A stretch of DNA of 64,000 nucleotides from Archegozetes longisetosus (Eukaryota > Arthropoda > Arachnida > Sarcoptiformes > Trhypochthoniidae): NCBI GenBank assembly GCA_018873245.2, contig JAEMBT020000005.1, positions 9,560,001 to 9,624,000 on the forward strand, written 5' to 3'. The notes below the pieces were generated by a model. That model saw only the letters and a program-made list of their open reading frames with translations. It ran no database searches and was not told the DNA's origin. The translations under genes were made by a program, and so were the position numbers. Positions 44,385-56,110 of the stretch are shown here, piece by piece; the stretch's first letter is position 1, and each line of letters opens with the position of its first letter.

Positions 44385-45581
44385 GGTTGAACTAGACTTT
44401 ACGTGGTCAGAGGTTTTCTATATGAGCTTTCTATGTAAATAGACTACAACTCAAGCTGAGTACAAATGTATAAGTTTCATTTGCTGCAAATGATCAGAAC
44501 ATTGGTAAAAAAATTCCCGAATAATCAAGTATACGAAAAATTCCTGTAACATAAGTTTATGGAATCAAATTTCAACTCAAAACGATTGAGATGAATGGAA
44601 TTTTATTGTTATGATTATATATTTTGATGAGACTTCAGAAGTTAAAAAACAATATTGAAAAAGTGAGTACCAAATCCTATGGAACCTTGGTCTAAAATGG
44701 TACTCCGTTAAAAAAATATATACTTTTTGAAAAACGTCTTGACAAGGAGGAAAAGATTATGAAATAACGTAGTGTTACGGTTATAAGGAGCAAAACTGGA
44801 TCCTGGAACTACTTTCTCAAGGTGATGGCGGGCATGTAGTTTATAAATGTAAACCAAGTTAAAGATCTAGGCCAAAAATTATGCCGTTACGCCTAAATGC
44901 GTCATTGAACGCGCCATTGGTGATGGTCTGAGCATCACCTGAGCGATGCTCAGTAGGCTCAATAAGGCAAACTGTTTGGCTTAGCAGATCGAAAGCTGAC
45001 GGTTTAACTGGAGATCCGTCCCTTTTACGCCAATGATTGGAAATTTTTCGTTTCGGGTCAAAGTATCCCTGCTAAAATAAGCCAGCGAAAATAGCCCTTA
45101 ATAATAACAATTATCATAGTATTTTTACAAGTTTATTAATGATTTATTGCTTATATCAGTATTAGTCTATATTGAGCGAGAAATTTCACATAACGCTACG
45201 CTATTTCATAATCTTTTCCTTCTTGTCAAGACCTTTTTCAATAAATATTTATTTTTTAACGGAGTACCATTTTAGACCAAGGTCCCATAGGATCTTGGTA
45301 CTCATTTTTTCAATATTTTTTTAATTTCTGGAGTCTCATCAAAATATATAATCATAACAATAAAGTTCCATTCATTTCAATCGTTTTGAGTTGAAATTTG
45401 ATTCCATAAACTTATATTATGGGAATTTTTCGTATACTTGATTATTCAGGAATTTTTTTACCAATGTTCTGGTCATTTGCAGCAAATGAAACTTATACAT
45501 TTGTACTCAGCTTGAGTTGTAGTCTATTTACATAGAAAGCTCATATCTAAAACCTCTGACCACGTAAAGTCTAGTTCAACC
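44385..45581. repeat. Long foldback element, arms about 395 bp
   Basis: The left arm begins GGTTGAACTAGACTTTACGT (44385) and the right arm ends with its inverse (45581). Arms stay well matched through GTACCAAATCCTATGGAAC-like sequence and up to about 44782 and 45190, with a few percent differences. The 400-bp centre includes a GC-richer part with GAGCATCACCTGAGCGATGC. No transposase and no target duplication identified; sequence after the right end (CTAGTAAAGAATTGC) includes another partial CTAGACTT end. Confidence 0.8.
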
Positions 45582-48247
45582 GAAAAATCTCTAGTAAAGA
45601 ATTGCTCAAACTAGACTTTGTGCTCATAATACTTACAAGTCTTTAAATTATATAAATTTTGCATACAAACGTCAAATAAAGTGACCATATGTAAAGAAAA
45701 TCGTGCAGTGAACTGACACTATCGAATGATTAAAGCGAATGAAAATGCTTATATCGTCGCATTGGAACTATACTGTCGTATCTCTGATTAAAACAACATT
45801 ATAGATACGACAGTATAGTTCCGTAGACAATAACGATATCCGGGTTCAAACTTGGATTGTATGCTTACTATTGGGTGTTATATACATTATCCAGAACTCA
45901 AATTAGTATAAAACGAAAGTGAAAACCTCTAAACTCGAATTTATCTCTGATTTATGTTATTGGTTGAGTATCTTATCCGTCAAGTATCACACTCAGTCTG
46001 CTCGCGTACTCAGATGCCCCAAAACACCCTCGCAAAATATTTATGAGTATATACTAGAAAAATTATATTTATACTCCAACATTATAAATCTTTAATCAGT
46101 TAAGCATTCAGTTATCAAATCATAGTCAACAAAGAGTTTAATTCAAATTAATGCTATTTACTGCAAATTTTTCACTTGAACAGAAGTTTTAATTTCAGAA
46201 GTCTTATTAGCGGTTCAATGGTAAACACTATTAGAACTACTGTGCCTGAAACAAATGTCTGAAAAGTTAAAATATATACTTTCATGTATAACATTTATCA
46301 ACTGTACTATGGCCCTAAAATCATCTGACAATTGTGAATTATAATGATTAATATTTTGATCACTACTTATAAGCTCAAACTTGTTAACTTATAAGTTTAA
46401 ATTTTTTTACAGTATGAAAGTATACTTGAACTATTATTTTGTATTTTATTAAATCTTACCTATTTATTCAAGTCATTGATAGTTAAGGTTAAAGTTTAAT
46501 CATTTTGAATGAGTCAATACTATGCAGGTTTTACAGTACAGTCGATTACTTGACATTAATGCTTTAATCATAAGTATATACAGTATCTCTATTTTTTCAG
46601 ACATTTGTTTCAGGCATAGTACACTCGCCAATTGTAGCAGTCTCGCCTCCCCCCCCCAAAGTATTATGCTTGCGAGTACACACGCAGAAACCCGCACGTG
46701 CGAATGTGAAATGTACTCCTGTACTATGGGACAATATTTATTTATTCAACTTAATGTCTTATGAGTAATATATAACTATTGAAAGTTATAAGAAAATTAA
46801 ATAAATTATTTGATTTCAGTTATTCGAGAACTAACTTATTAAAGTATGCAACTTAATTCAAACTTATTCCAGTGAGTCGAGACTTTCCGAAAGCACACGC
46901 TATAAACTGTGTCCTTAACTCTTGCAACGCATGTATTGATGAAATAAGAAACAATGTTAGAACAACGTTTGATAAAGTTTAGGCTCGAGAAATAATATTA
47001 TGAATCAATGTGTGAGTTTTAACATATTTATTAACAAATATTAGCAAAATGTTTTCCATTTTTATAGATACAGTATTTGAACCTAAAAATCAAATCATTT
47101 TATAGTTTTCTACAAACCTTCTGTGATATTTTAGAAGGTAGGAGAATAGTATTAACAACAAGTATTTATGTGCAGGTGTTTATCATATATCTTTCTTGAG
47201 TTTATTCTAAGATTTTCTCATTCATATGTGTGTTGTAAGAATTAATGGACACAGTCTATACAATGCTTAAAGTTACAAACTAAAGTAAAGTCATTCAAAA
47301 ATAAAGTATTTAAAAGCTTATTTTAATAAGACTATAGCTCCATTCACTAATAAGCCAATTTAAAATTAATTCGATGCAAACTTTGATAACTTTATCGCTC
47401 ATCATAAAAACTAACGGAAATAATGTTCAAGTAAGAAGCTTATTATCGAATACTTATCAAGCTTGCATTAAAATAGTTCATAATTCGAGCAATCTCAATC
47501 AATTTTGTCATTTACTTTACTTATGAATGAGTCTTATTGATGGGAAGTCTCAAATCATAGTTTTATTCACGTACTCTATTAGTCATAACATTTTATGCAA
47601 ATGACTAAAACATAAGCTATTGAGAGGTTTATACTTTCGTTTTGAAATTTATGCACAATACAATACAAGGTTTAGATTATTATTTCACTCCATCCATAAG
47701 CATAACTATAATATTTAAAATGAAATTGACCACATATTTAAATTTTACGCTAAAAGATATGTTAGATTAATAAGTTTGATAAGCCGTATTAGATTAATTC
47801 ATTGGTTATTCAAACTTCTTCCATCAAAATTCTTCTACAATCTTTTCGCTAAATTGTAGATTAATTTTACAAATTTCACTCCAAAAGTACAGCTTAATTG
47901 TATGCAAAACGAAAAGAATAACAAATATCATGAAAACTACTTTGTTGAGTATTTTTAAATTTAGAATTCGAAAATGAAGTCTATTTCATCCTGTTGTTAT
48001 GGTATTTTCTGTCTACAGTACCAATTTCGGGCCCTGTATATATATTAATACATATACTGTTCTACTATCGTATATCAATAGAACACTTCTTTTATTTTCA
48101 TAAATCGTTTTTACCATTTTAATCTTATTTCCTTAAGTGTCTTACTGATAATAATGTTTATATATTCTCAATGATAAATTAAAGTCATTTACGAATACTA
48201 GTTTATACTATATCTAAGAGATCTGAGCTTTCAATAAAACCTAAGAA
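45582..48247. other. Intergenic with small inverted repeats, no gene
   Basis: GGAACTATACTGTCGTATCT near 45764 is repeated inverted near 45809-45828. A second inverted pair built on GCCTGAAACAAATGTCTGAA occurs near 46243-46262 and 46593-46612, and a poly-C run lies near 46651. None is linked to a coding sequence I can support. Confidence 0.5.
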
Positions 48248-48316
48248 TGTTATATAAATTTCCAAAATTGATTTACTTTTTTATTTATTTGTTCACTTTT
48301 ACTAATGTTGTCAAAG
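48248..48316 (+). other. Candidate signal-peptide exon of the DUF4430 gene (phase unresolved)
   Basis: An ATG opens MLYKFPKLIYFFIYLFTLLM, a good signal peptide, ending AAAG|GTATAAG. It lies in the right place for exon 1, but it ends in phase 0 while the next exon needs one preceding base, so either the true exon 1 is elsewhere, another splice pair is used, or there is a one-base lesion. Confidence 0.35.
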
Positions 48317-48384
48317 GTATAAGAATTTTATTTCGATAAATAATTTTCTAAACTTTCATTCAATTAATGAATTTTTCAACTAAG

Positions 48385-50879
48385 GTTTCAATATAAAAGT
48401 GTCTTTAACAAAGAGAATAAGTAATGAAGAAAGTGTTTCAATCAAAATAAATTTAATCAGAGAGGCAAAAGGGAATTTTACATTGTTTGATGCACTCACA
48501 AAATCTGCTCAGCAAAAGAATGAATTTTCATTTACTGGTCGAAAATTTCCTGGCCTTGGATTCTATGTTGAATCTATCGGAGGTTTGTATGAGAATCAGA
48601 CAGCAAACAAATTTTGGATGGTATATAAAGTCGATAAATTAGGAGAACATCTATTAAAAGAAGGTAATTATTTTAAAAAATTTTTGGCCGATTCAAAAAT
48701 TGACAAAATTGAATAAGAAAATGTTGAGATTTAAGAAAAATAGTAGCCTATTAAGGAGCTCTTAAAACCTGATATTAATATTTTCGGAGTTTCATAGAGC
48801 TTGGTATACGAACTGCTGAAAATTTCGGTCTCTGTCAAAAATTCAAGATTGCACTCTTCACAATTAATTTGCCCACTGTTTGTCATTTAGAATCGGATTA
48901 AATTTCTTCATATAGTGTGTGATCCGTTAACTTCCAAACTAAGATAAGGCAGCTAAAACTTTTTATATTAGAATATTTTAGTCAGGTATGAATTAAATTA
49001 CCGATCGATTCAAAGTCTGATCTTTTGAAACAAACTTTTAACAATCAAGTTCGTTGTTACACAAGTAGTGTTTTGAAGTGGCAATCAAAAACTTTATGAT
49101 GTACTGAAAATGTTCAATATTTTCTAATCAAGGTTTAATTTTTTTTGTCTAATTATCTGAAACTTATTCATAAGACTTTGAGAACTTATTCCACTTATTT
49201 AATTTTGTTGAGAAATATGGTTTGACTAATGAAGTGGTTTTGAAAGTATTTTACGTCTTACTTTTAGACACTATTTTTTGGTTGTGCTTGTTTTTGATTT
49301 AAAATTGATTAACAGACAATCTTTCCTTTGATTAGTTTCATACTTTGTTCATAAGTTAGACCTGGTCAATGAGCATAATTAAAGAATAATTATACTTAAT
49401 ATCTGCTTAGAAGTTAATGGGACACATAATAGAAGATCTAAGTCTACCTATATCAGTTTTTGAAAGCATAGATGTAATTCAACAACAAAAATTGATTTTT
49501 AAAAATAAAATTAATAGTTAAGTCAATAGGGTGACCAACTATCTAAAATAAAACAGAACTGACTTGTAGTCTATAAGTAACCGTAAAAATCAGGAACCGA
49601 TTTGCTTTTTATTATTCCTTGTAATCTCATATTGTATTAAAAACTCAAATTCATTCGTTTTTGAGGCTATTAAAGTCTCCAAAATTTCCCCTTAAATGAG
49701 CCAAAGCATCATGTATAAGATTTACTGGATATCAGACAAACTGGGAGGATATTTATAGGTTTAGATTATTGAACTTGAAGTGTCTGTATAAATTTTATTG
49801 CTCTTATACATTCGTCCGGTCTTCAGAAGAACATATATTAATTTCGATCTTCTACAAAAAGTACATTCTAGTCTTGGGTGGAGCGCAGGGATAAATAGAT
49901 TGTGAATATTGTACAATGAGACAGGAACTTCCTATAACCAGGCTGACCATCTATGTTCGGCCACTTACGTGAGATTTTGATAAAAAAGGGGGAAGTAAGC
50001 AAACTTTTCAATGAAATTCCAGAGATCAATAAATTTTACACTTAAGTTACATAAAAATTTTAATTACTGAGAATTATATTAATTATTAGCGAATAATTAA
50101 CTGTATTTGAAAAGTGTATTTTTATTGGATTTTGCAGCTTTTAATTTCGCCTTATTCTTCGAAACGCAATCAGCAAAATCAATGCATGACATTTGAAAGT
50201 TAGACTTTATGCAAATCTCTGCTCTAACCAAATTAATACTCATTTGACTTCTCTCAACATCCCATAGTTTCTTCATTTGACTAAATAATCTTTCGACGAA
50301 GTCATTAGCTATCGGAACGCAAAGAACTGATTCAATAATTTTTGTTAGGTTTGACAAAGAATTTATTTTCAAAAGTTTAACCCAAAGCTTATCATTATTC
50401 AGAGCTTCATCTTCATCACTAATTGAAGCGAAAGTCAAATTGAAAAATGATATCTCATCGAATGACTCATCCTCATCTACAGATACTTAAGTGAATTTCA
50501 ATAAATTTTGTAAATGCGTGAGACTCTCGTCTCACGTAAGTAGGCGATGCGGGAGATGTGAGTCAGATCTCTCGATGCGTGAGAGGTGGTCAGCCTGCCT
50601 ACAATTCATATTTTAAGAATTGGAGAAATATGGGATATGGATTAACATTAGTTTAGGAGCTATTTAATAGGTTACCATTTTAAGAAATTTCCAGCTTTTC
50701 TTATTTAATTCTATTTTTTGTCAGGAGTTTCGTCAACACTATCGAATGGGGAGCATTATTTATTTTGGTATCACAAATATGAATATAATTCAAAAAATAA
50801 AACTGAATGGTGGGTTGAAGCTACCAGCTGGATTGTGGATTGGTTGAAGTGGATCGCAAATAAAATTAAAATCAATTAA
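48385..50879 (+). CDS. DUF4430 (transcobalamin C-terminal-like) protein, 5' exon uncertain
   Basis: Two coding exons are clear: 48385-48663 and 50725-50879. The first reads SVSIKINLIREAKGNFTLFD, then RKFPGLGFYVESIGGLYENQ, then NKFWMVYKV; the second reads GVSSTLSNGEHYLFWYHKYE and ends in a tryptophan-rich tail (WWVEATSWIVDWLKWIA) before TAA at 50877. The split glycine codon (GAAG|GTAATT, TTGTCAG|GA) joins the two halves of one domain. This is the DUF4430 pattern found at the C-terminus of cobalamin carrier proteins and in stand-alone secreted arthropod proteins; whether this one binds cobalamin is not known. The start is not settled: there is no ATG in the first exon, so an upstream exon with a signal peptide is expected. 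The 2061-bp intron holds a deleted hAT element on the other strand. Confidence 0.7.
49939..50597 (-). mobile_element. Internally deleted hAT element with transposase C-terminus
   Basis: Ends are CAGGCTGACCA on the left and TGGTCAGCCTG on the right, flanked by CCTATAAC (49931-49938) and CCTACAAT (50598-50605), an 8-bp duplication with two changes. The minus-strand ORF 50097-50438 (open upstream to about 50490) ends a hAT transposase: VPIANDFVERLFSQMKKLWD is the conserved dimerisation motif, followed by LVRAEICIKSNF. The catalytic part is deleted. It sits in the large intron of the DUF4430 gene. A second possible hAT-like end, TAGGGTGACCA, occurs at 49528. Confidence 0.85.
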
Positions 50880-52315
50880 GATATCAATTTTCTTAAGAAA
50901 ATCAATGAAAAGCTTTTGCTTTATACATAAAAAATATTTTAATGGTGATAAATGTATATGTTTTATATATATACAGTCTCTACGAGAACTTCATATTTTG
51001 ATAAGCTCTTCTTAATGTTAATAAAGAAGGGTGAGCTAGGTAGTAAAATGTGATTGGTTTTAGGCACGGGAGTGCAAAACATCATTTTCTTAAGAATATT
51101 GTCTATGTTTAATAAATACTATTATTATATGTCAATAGTGAAAAATACTCAGTTTATGATAAAATATCTATTATTTAGAGAATAAAATTTAAGTCAGACT
51201 AATTATAAAATAAATTTCAAGTTCGTTCTAGTGTAAGTTAATAAGGTTCAAAATTTTTAATTTCTAATAAATAAAGGAACTGAATAAGAATACTATACTG
51301 AGAAAAACTGTCAAACTCTTAACTTTTAAAAATGTGAGCTTGACTAATTTACAATTGAAAAGAATTTATATCTTCTATTTAATTATCTTTTACTCGTTCT
51401 AGAGCAGAGCGATGCTATTTGATAGTTTTGAAATCAGAATTTTTGAAAAATCTACTTCGCTTTTTTCATGAAGTGTCCAATCAGGTGTGCAATTTCCGAA
51501 CATATTATCGTGTCAAAGTTCGTTAATAAGCTGTAAAGAACATCTACTACCGAGATGTTAGATATGGCCATAAAGTCTAATTGTAGACTTGTCATAATTT
51601 TACACTGAAAATAAATGCCTTTCTATTCTTTTATTAATTTTAACAAAAAAAGTGATTGACATTTAATACAAATTTCAAACTTGAAAATAATGTCAATTTA
51701 GAAATATATAGGTTTATGCCTCAATCAGGAAATTGTAATCGTTATTTACAACCTTTATATTCCTTATATCTTATCAAAAATTAGATGAATATTTGGGACT
51801 CTATAACTTTGTAGAATGGTAAACACCTTTTATCCTTTGCAAGCAATATACCCTCAAGTGCCACTATGGTATATAATTTTGAAGTAGTATCCTTTGGCTC
51901 CATTGGCTCTTTTAATTACGCTTAAGGGAGAATAAAATGCTTGATAATTTGTACAAAGGTATAGCGTCCTATCAATAATAAATACCATTTTGCTGAAAAT
52001 TGAAAAAGCAAACGACTTTTAAAGCTTCAGATCATTAATAATTCGTTAATAATTTAATAATATTTAAAATTTGATGAGAGAAAAAATTCTTTATATTAAA
52101 TTATTTGTCCAAGTTAAACAAAAATGATTAGATGAACAAATATTTAAGTATTTACTAAAAATAATTTCAAGACTATAACTAGTTATAAAATTTCTAAAGA
52201 ACAAGTGATAATAAGGTTGAAAAATCTATTTTATTACTTTAAAGAATCAAATTTGTGTCATTCAGAGTAATGTGAAGCGACAAAATTAATAAAAAGTCAT
52301 AAAATATATGTTAAT
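50880..52315. other. Intergenic, nothing identified
   Basis: AT-rich sequence between the DUF4430 gene (plus) and a receptor gene (minus), which converge here. No ORF or repeat supported. Confidence 0.5.
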
Positions 52316-53845
52316 TTACTGAAATTTTCCTTTAATTGTAATATCAACCAGTAATAGGAAATATAAACTGAAATTATAGAACACCTTAAAAGATAAATTA
52401 AAATTTCATAAATGTTATGATTTTTATCAATCTAACTTTCATCTAACAATATGACTCACGTATTCAAAAGCTCTTCTAGTAATCAATACACCATTCGTAA
52501 GAGTGAAACCAATTCTATTATTTCCAAGTTTTTCGACATAATTCATTAACTGTTAAAAATATCAAAATTTATCTTATTCTGAGGTCATTTCAAATTCTTA
52601 ACTAACCTTTAATTTATAAGCAATGGGAAACGATTCTTTCCCTAAAAGCGAATTTAAATCACGGTAAAGGATATGATTGAAATGCGAAACGCTAGACGCA
52701 GAATATGTTATGATAATTATAAGCAATAAATGAGCGGTTAACACAACAAAATATTCTAAACGAAAAAACCATTTAAGAGAAGAAAAAAATATTGCATATG
52801 ACAAAAAACAGATGACAAAACCAAATATCAAATAGGTGGTAGTTAAATATTTTTCCCAAAACTTATTGTAACTATCTATTTGTCGACATAAATCATTATG
52901 ATCTACAAGAAGTTTTTTGATCGTTTTAAGTCTTCCTCTTATTGGTAAATTATTTACCAAATTTAATAAATTTTGAATTCTTTTTTTGATTGAAGTTAAT
53001 CTCAATTCCAGGTAATAACATGTTATAAAATAGTATACAGGAAAATAATAAGCAAGTTTGCTCGCTTCGTAACACCAAAATCCCCAAATTGTGGTCCAAG
53101 AAATGCCAAATATTATGTAGTATAAAAGACTATAGTTAAGAATCATTGGCAGCCCAATAACAGCAATGGCACCGATAGTTATTGATATGATATAAGAGCA
53201 ACTAATGATTAATACTATTCTCGATATCTTCAATAAATTGATGGCAACATTTTGATCGGTTATACCTAAAAATCGAATAGTTTTAGTGTTTTATTAAGTC
53301 ATCCTATTACAGAAAAAATCTCAAAGTAAAATTTATATTTATATAAGATTCGTATTTATATAATGAATAAGTTCTAAATGATAAATAGTACCAATTCTGT
53401 TATGTGGTATAATTCCAGCCAAAAATCCATAAATTTCTAACCATTTATATTGTTCATCAGGACTATGAATGACATATAGATATGAAACTAAAGAGTTGAA
53501 TGTCCATAAAAGAAACATTGTTTCCATGTGAGTAAAGTTTCCACTCAAGTAATGCCATGGACTCCCATAATAGATGAGTAAAGTATCGTCTACTTCGACG
53601 TCTACTTCTAATGTTAGAACTCTTATAGTTCGGATTAACATCAACAACATGAATATTAAATTAAAAGTTTCACGTTTGGTAAACTTTGAGTGAACATTAA
53701 TGTTTAACTCAAACTTGTTCCTAGACCATTGCTCAAGAAATCCATTCCTTAGTGATGAAAGCTTAATAAATTTTGTATCCAAAAGTATCTTATTTTCATC
53801 TTTCATTTCACCAAACACCGTTTCCATATTTGAGAATATTAACAA
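52316..53845 (-). CDS. Gustatory-type receptor, four exons
   Basis: GR-superfamily chemoreceptor. Exons: 53392-53845, 52607-53265 (659 nt), 52460-52549 (90 nt), 52316-52384. Donors GTACTA, GTTAGT and GTGAGT; acceptors TTTTTAG, TAACAG and TTTTAAG; phases 1, 0, 0. It has 423 residues from the first ATG, or 417 from the second (53827, METVFGEMKD), which fits the relatives better. Signatures: GSPWHYLSGNFTHME and YKWLEIYGFLAG in exon 1; DHNDLCRQIDSYNKFWEKYL and TYSASSVSHFN in exon 2; NYVEKLGNNRIGFTLTNG in exon 3; VFYNFSLYFLLLVDIT in exon 4. The exon 2 and 3 lengths equal those of the genes at 22780-24269 and 28062-29682, so the three form one subfamily spread over 31 kb. No lesion seen. Confidence 0.88.
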
Positions 53846-55599
53846 ACAGAATGCTATAATAAAAAAATTTTCTTTCTGGAAACCTTTCTGTTAACTTTAG
53901 TTATTCTATCTTTTTAAACCATTGGAAACGAAATAGATTTTTTAAACATAATATTGATTCTGCATTATACCTTTAATCAATATTTCTACAGATATTAACG
54001 TTTAAATAAAGTTTCTATTTCTAACGATTCTAGATCTCTTGTAATTTAAAATCATTTCAGATAATTATCTAATGATATATTTGATTCTATGGAAACTTGT
54101 TTTGTTTCAAAGTTTTTTCTAAATTAATGAGTTTTGTGCTTTAATTAAATATATTCGAGAAGACGTTTCATTAAGAAAACTGTAAATATTTTTCCTTAAT
54201 AATAATCAATAGATTCCGTACATTTAATCAGAAGTTTAACAGGTCGCTGAAAATATTATCTTGAATGCATGAAGTTTAAAGTTATGTCCGGGAAATCAAA
54301 AAGTGGTGATTTTAACAATATAAACATATTTTAATATTCTCCAGAAACTATGTAACGTTGCAGTACATATATAAAACTTACCAATAAGTGTGATACAGTC
54401 TTCATTTTAGGTAACTTCGAAAGTAATCGGATGAGTATAATATTTGATTCTTAATCAAAAACAATCCAAAAATTACTACTAAATAAAAAATTTGAAATAA
54501 TAAGAATTTTCAAGATTAAAGTTTTCACTAATATTTAAAAAGATTATGACTTCATCGCAATTTGATTATATTTATTTATTGATAATAAATTAAAATTTGG
54601 TATCATCCCCTTTGAGTATTATATAGACCATGCAGCAACTTTAAATAATTTGAACACTTAGTCAATCTAACACTAAAACTCGTATTACAAAGCGAAAAAT
54701 TAAATGAAGAATAATCATTATTTTGATAAATACTTGATGAAAATAGTAGGTTCCAAATATAAATGCTTATTTTCAATTAATAAATTCAGATAAACAGATA
54801 ATTGATAGTCTAGCAATCTAATTTATTAATTTTTACCTATGATTAAAATATTTATTGCTATTGTATATTAAATGAAGCTGTGTTTCTAGAGGTCTCCCGC
54901 ATTCACACATGAATTCCGCAAAGAGTTAAACCGAACAAAATAACTGTTAAAATTACCAGATATGATCTTATGCAGATTATGATGACATGTAACTTGGTTT
55001 GTAATGAATCGTTTTTTCTCTATGCTTCACTGTTGGGAATAAATGCATTGTATGTAATCCTTAGTGCATTCTCAATCAATTTTGATTGAATTCTAAAGCG
55101 TTTTTTCACAAATGAAATGGAACAAAATCATAAATGGACTCTTCTATGCTTATATAAGATGCTTCTATGATTAATCAGTTCTTTCATTTCAGCAATGCCA
55201 AAGTGTCTTCTTGTTCAAACAAAATGTACAAAAACAATCGCTAGAATTACTAGAGACTTTCTTGATTTCAAACGCAAGTAGCTGGAAATCGATCTTTTGT
55301 TCTAATGCTGATATTCATTTAAATAAACACTAAAATAAACTTAATACTGAAATAAGTTAATATTAAAACTTTTTTAAACTCAATTTCAAATTTCTGATAT
55401 GCGTGATATCTGAAAATTATGTCGTTTATTTTATTTTTAATTATAATCTCTATTCATTTCAATGAATCTATAATTGAAAGTCTCGAATCTATAACAAACT
55501 CAAAGAGTTTTTGATCGCGCTTAGCGGATAATGTGTTTATTGCGTCACAAATCAATACTTGCTTTGAGAAGGAAATCAAAAAGCTATTGATTTTTGTTA
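53846..55599. other. Intergenic, nothing identified
   Basis: About 1.75 kb of AT-rich sequence without coding or repeat signal that I can support. Confidence 0.45.
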
Positions 55600-56110
55600 A
55601 ATTTTTCTTCAATTTTGATGTCAATGAGTAATTGAAAATATTATTTAAAGTTATAGATTATTTGAAATAGCACTTTAATTTTTTCGACTTGAGTGTCGTC
55701 TCTCTGTCTAGAGGATTAAAGAGTAGATCTGAATAGTGTCAATTTTGAGCATTTTTATGGCAAAATCCCCAATTATTATATTGCCGATCTGAATGAATGG
55801 AAAATTTTGTCATAAAAATGCTCAAAATTGACACTATTTAGATCTACTCTTTAATCCTCTAGACAGAGAGACGACACCCAAATAAAAAAAGATTAAAGCA
55901 GCAGTTCACCCAAATAATGCTACGGAATAACATAATACGTCATCGTTTTATCACTGGCATAGCTTATATTGGTAGCTCATACATTTCAATAAGATCAAAC
56001 TCATGAATATCGAACTCGATATCTCACCGTATTTAAAACTTGGCTAAAACATTGTTTCAAAATCATTACGAATCCATTCGGCAAGATGATTACTCGTAAA
56101 CTCGAAGTAT
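55600..56110 (-). pseudogene. Gustatory receptor remnant: exon 4-like and exon 1-like pieces
   Basis: 55600-55665 matches the last exon and its acceptor region in the gene at 22780-24269 (order CAATTTTGATGTCAATGAGT, then AAAGTTATAGATTATTTGAA). 55905-56110 matches its exon 1 (CCAAATAATGCTACGGAATA corresponds to the WHYLGG region, and AATCCATTCGGCAAGATG to its N-terminal part). Exons 2 and 3 are missing; in their place is a 185-bp foldback (55693-55877). Upstream, near 56770-56950, lies sequence similar to the upstream region of the intact gene. Confidence 0.65.
55693..55877. repeat. 185-bp foldback inside a receptor remnant
   Basis: GTGTCGTCTCTCTGTCTAGA at 55693 and its inverse ending at 55877; the arms match for about 68 bases to CATTTTTATG, with at most one or two differences, and enclose about 50 bases. 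Probable MITE. Confidence 0.85.

Noticed and set aside
46500-46764. Overlapping small ORFs near a poly-C run
   Set aside because: No signal peptide, domain or conservation; composition looks random.
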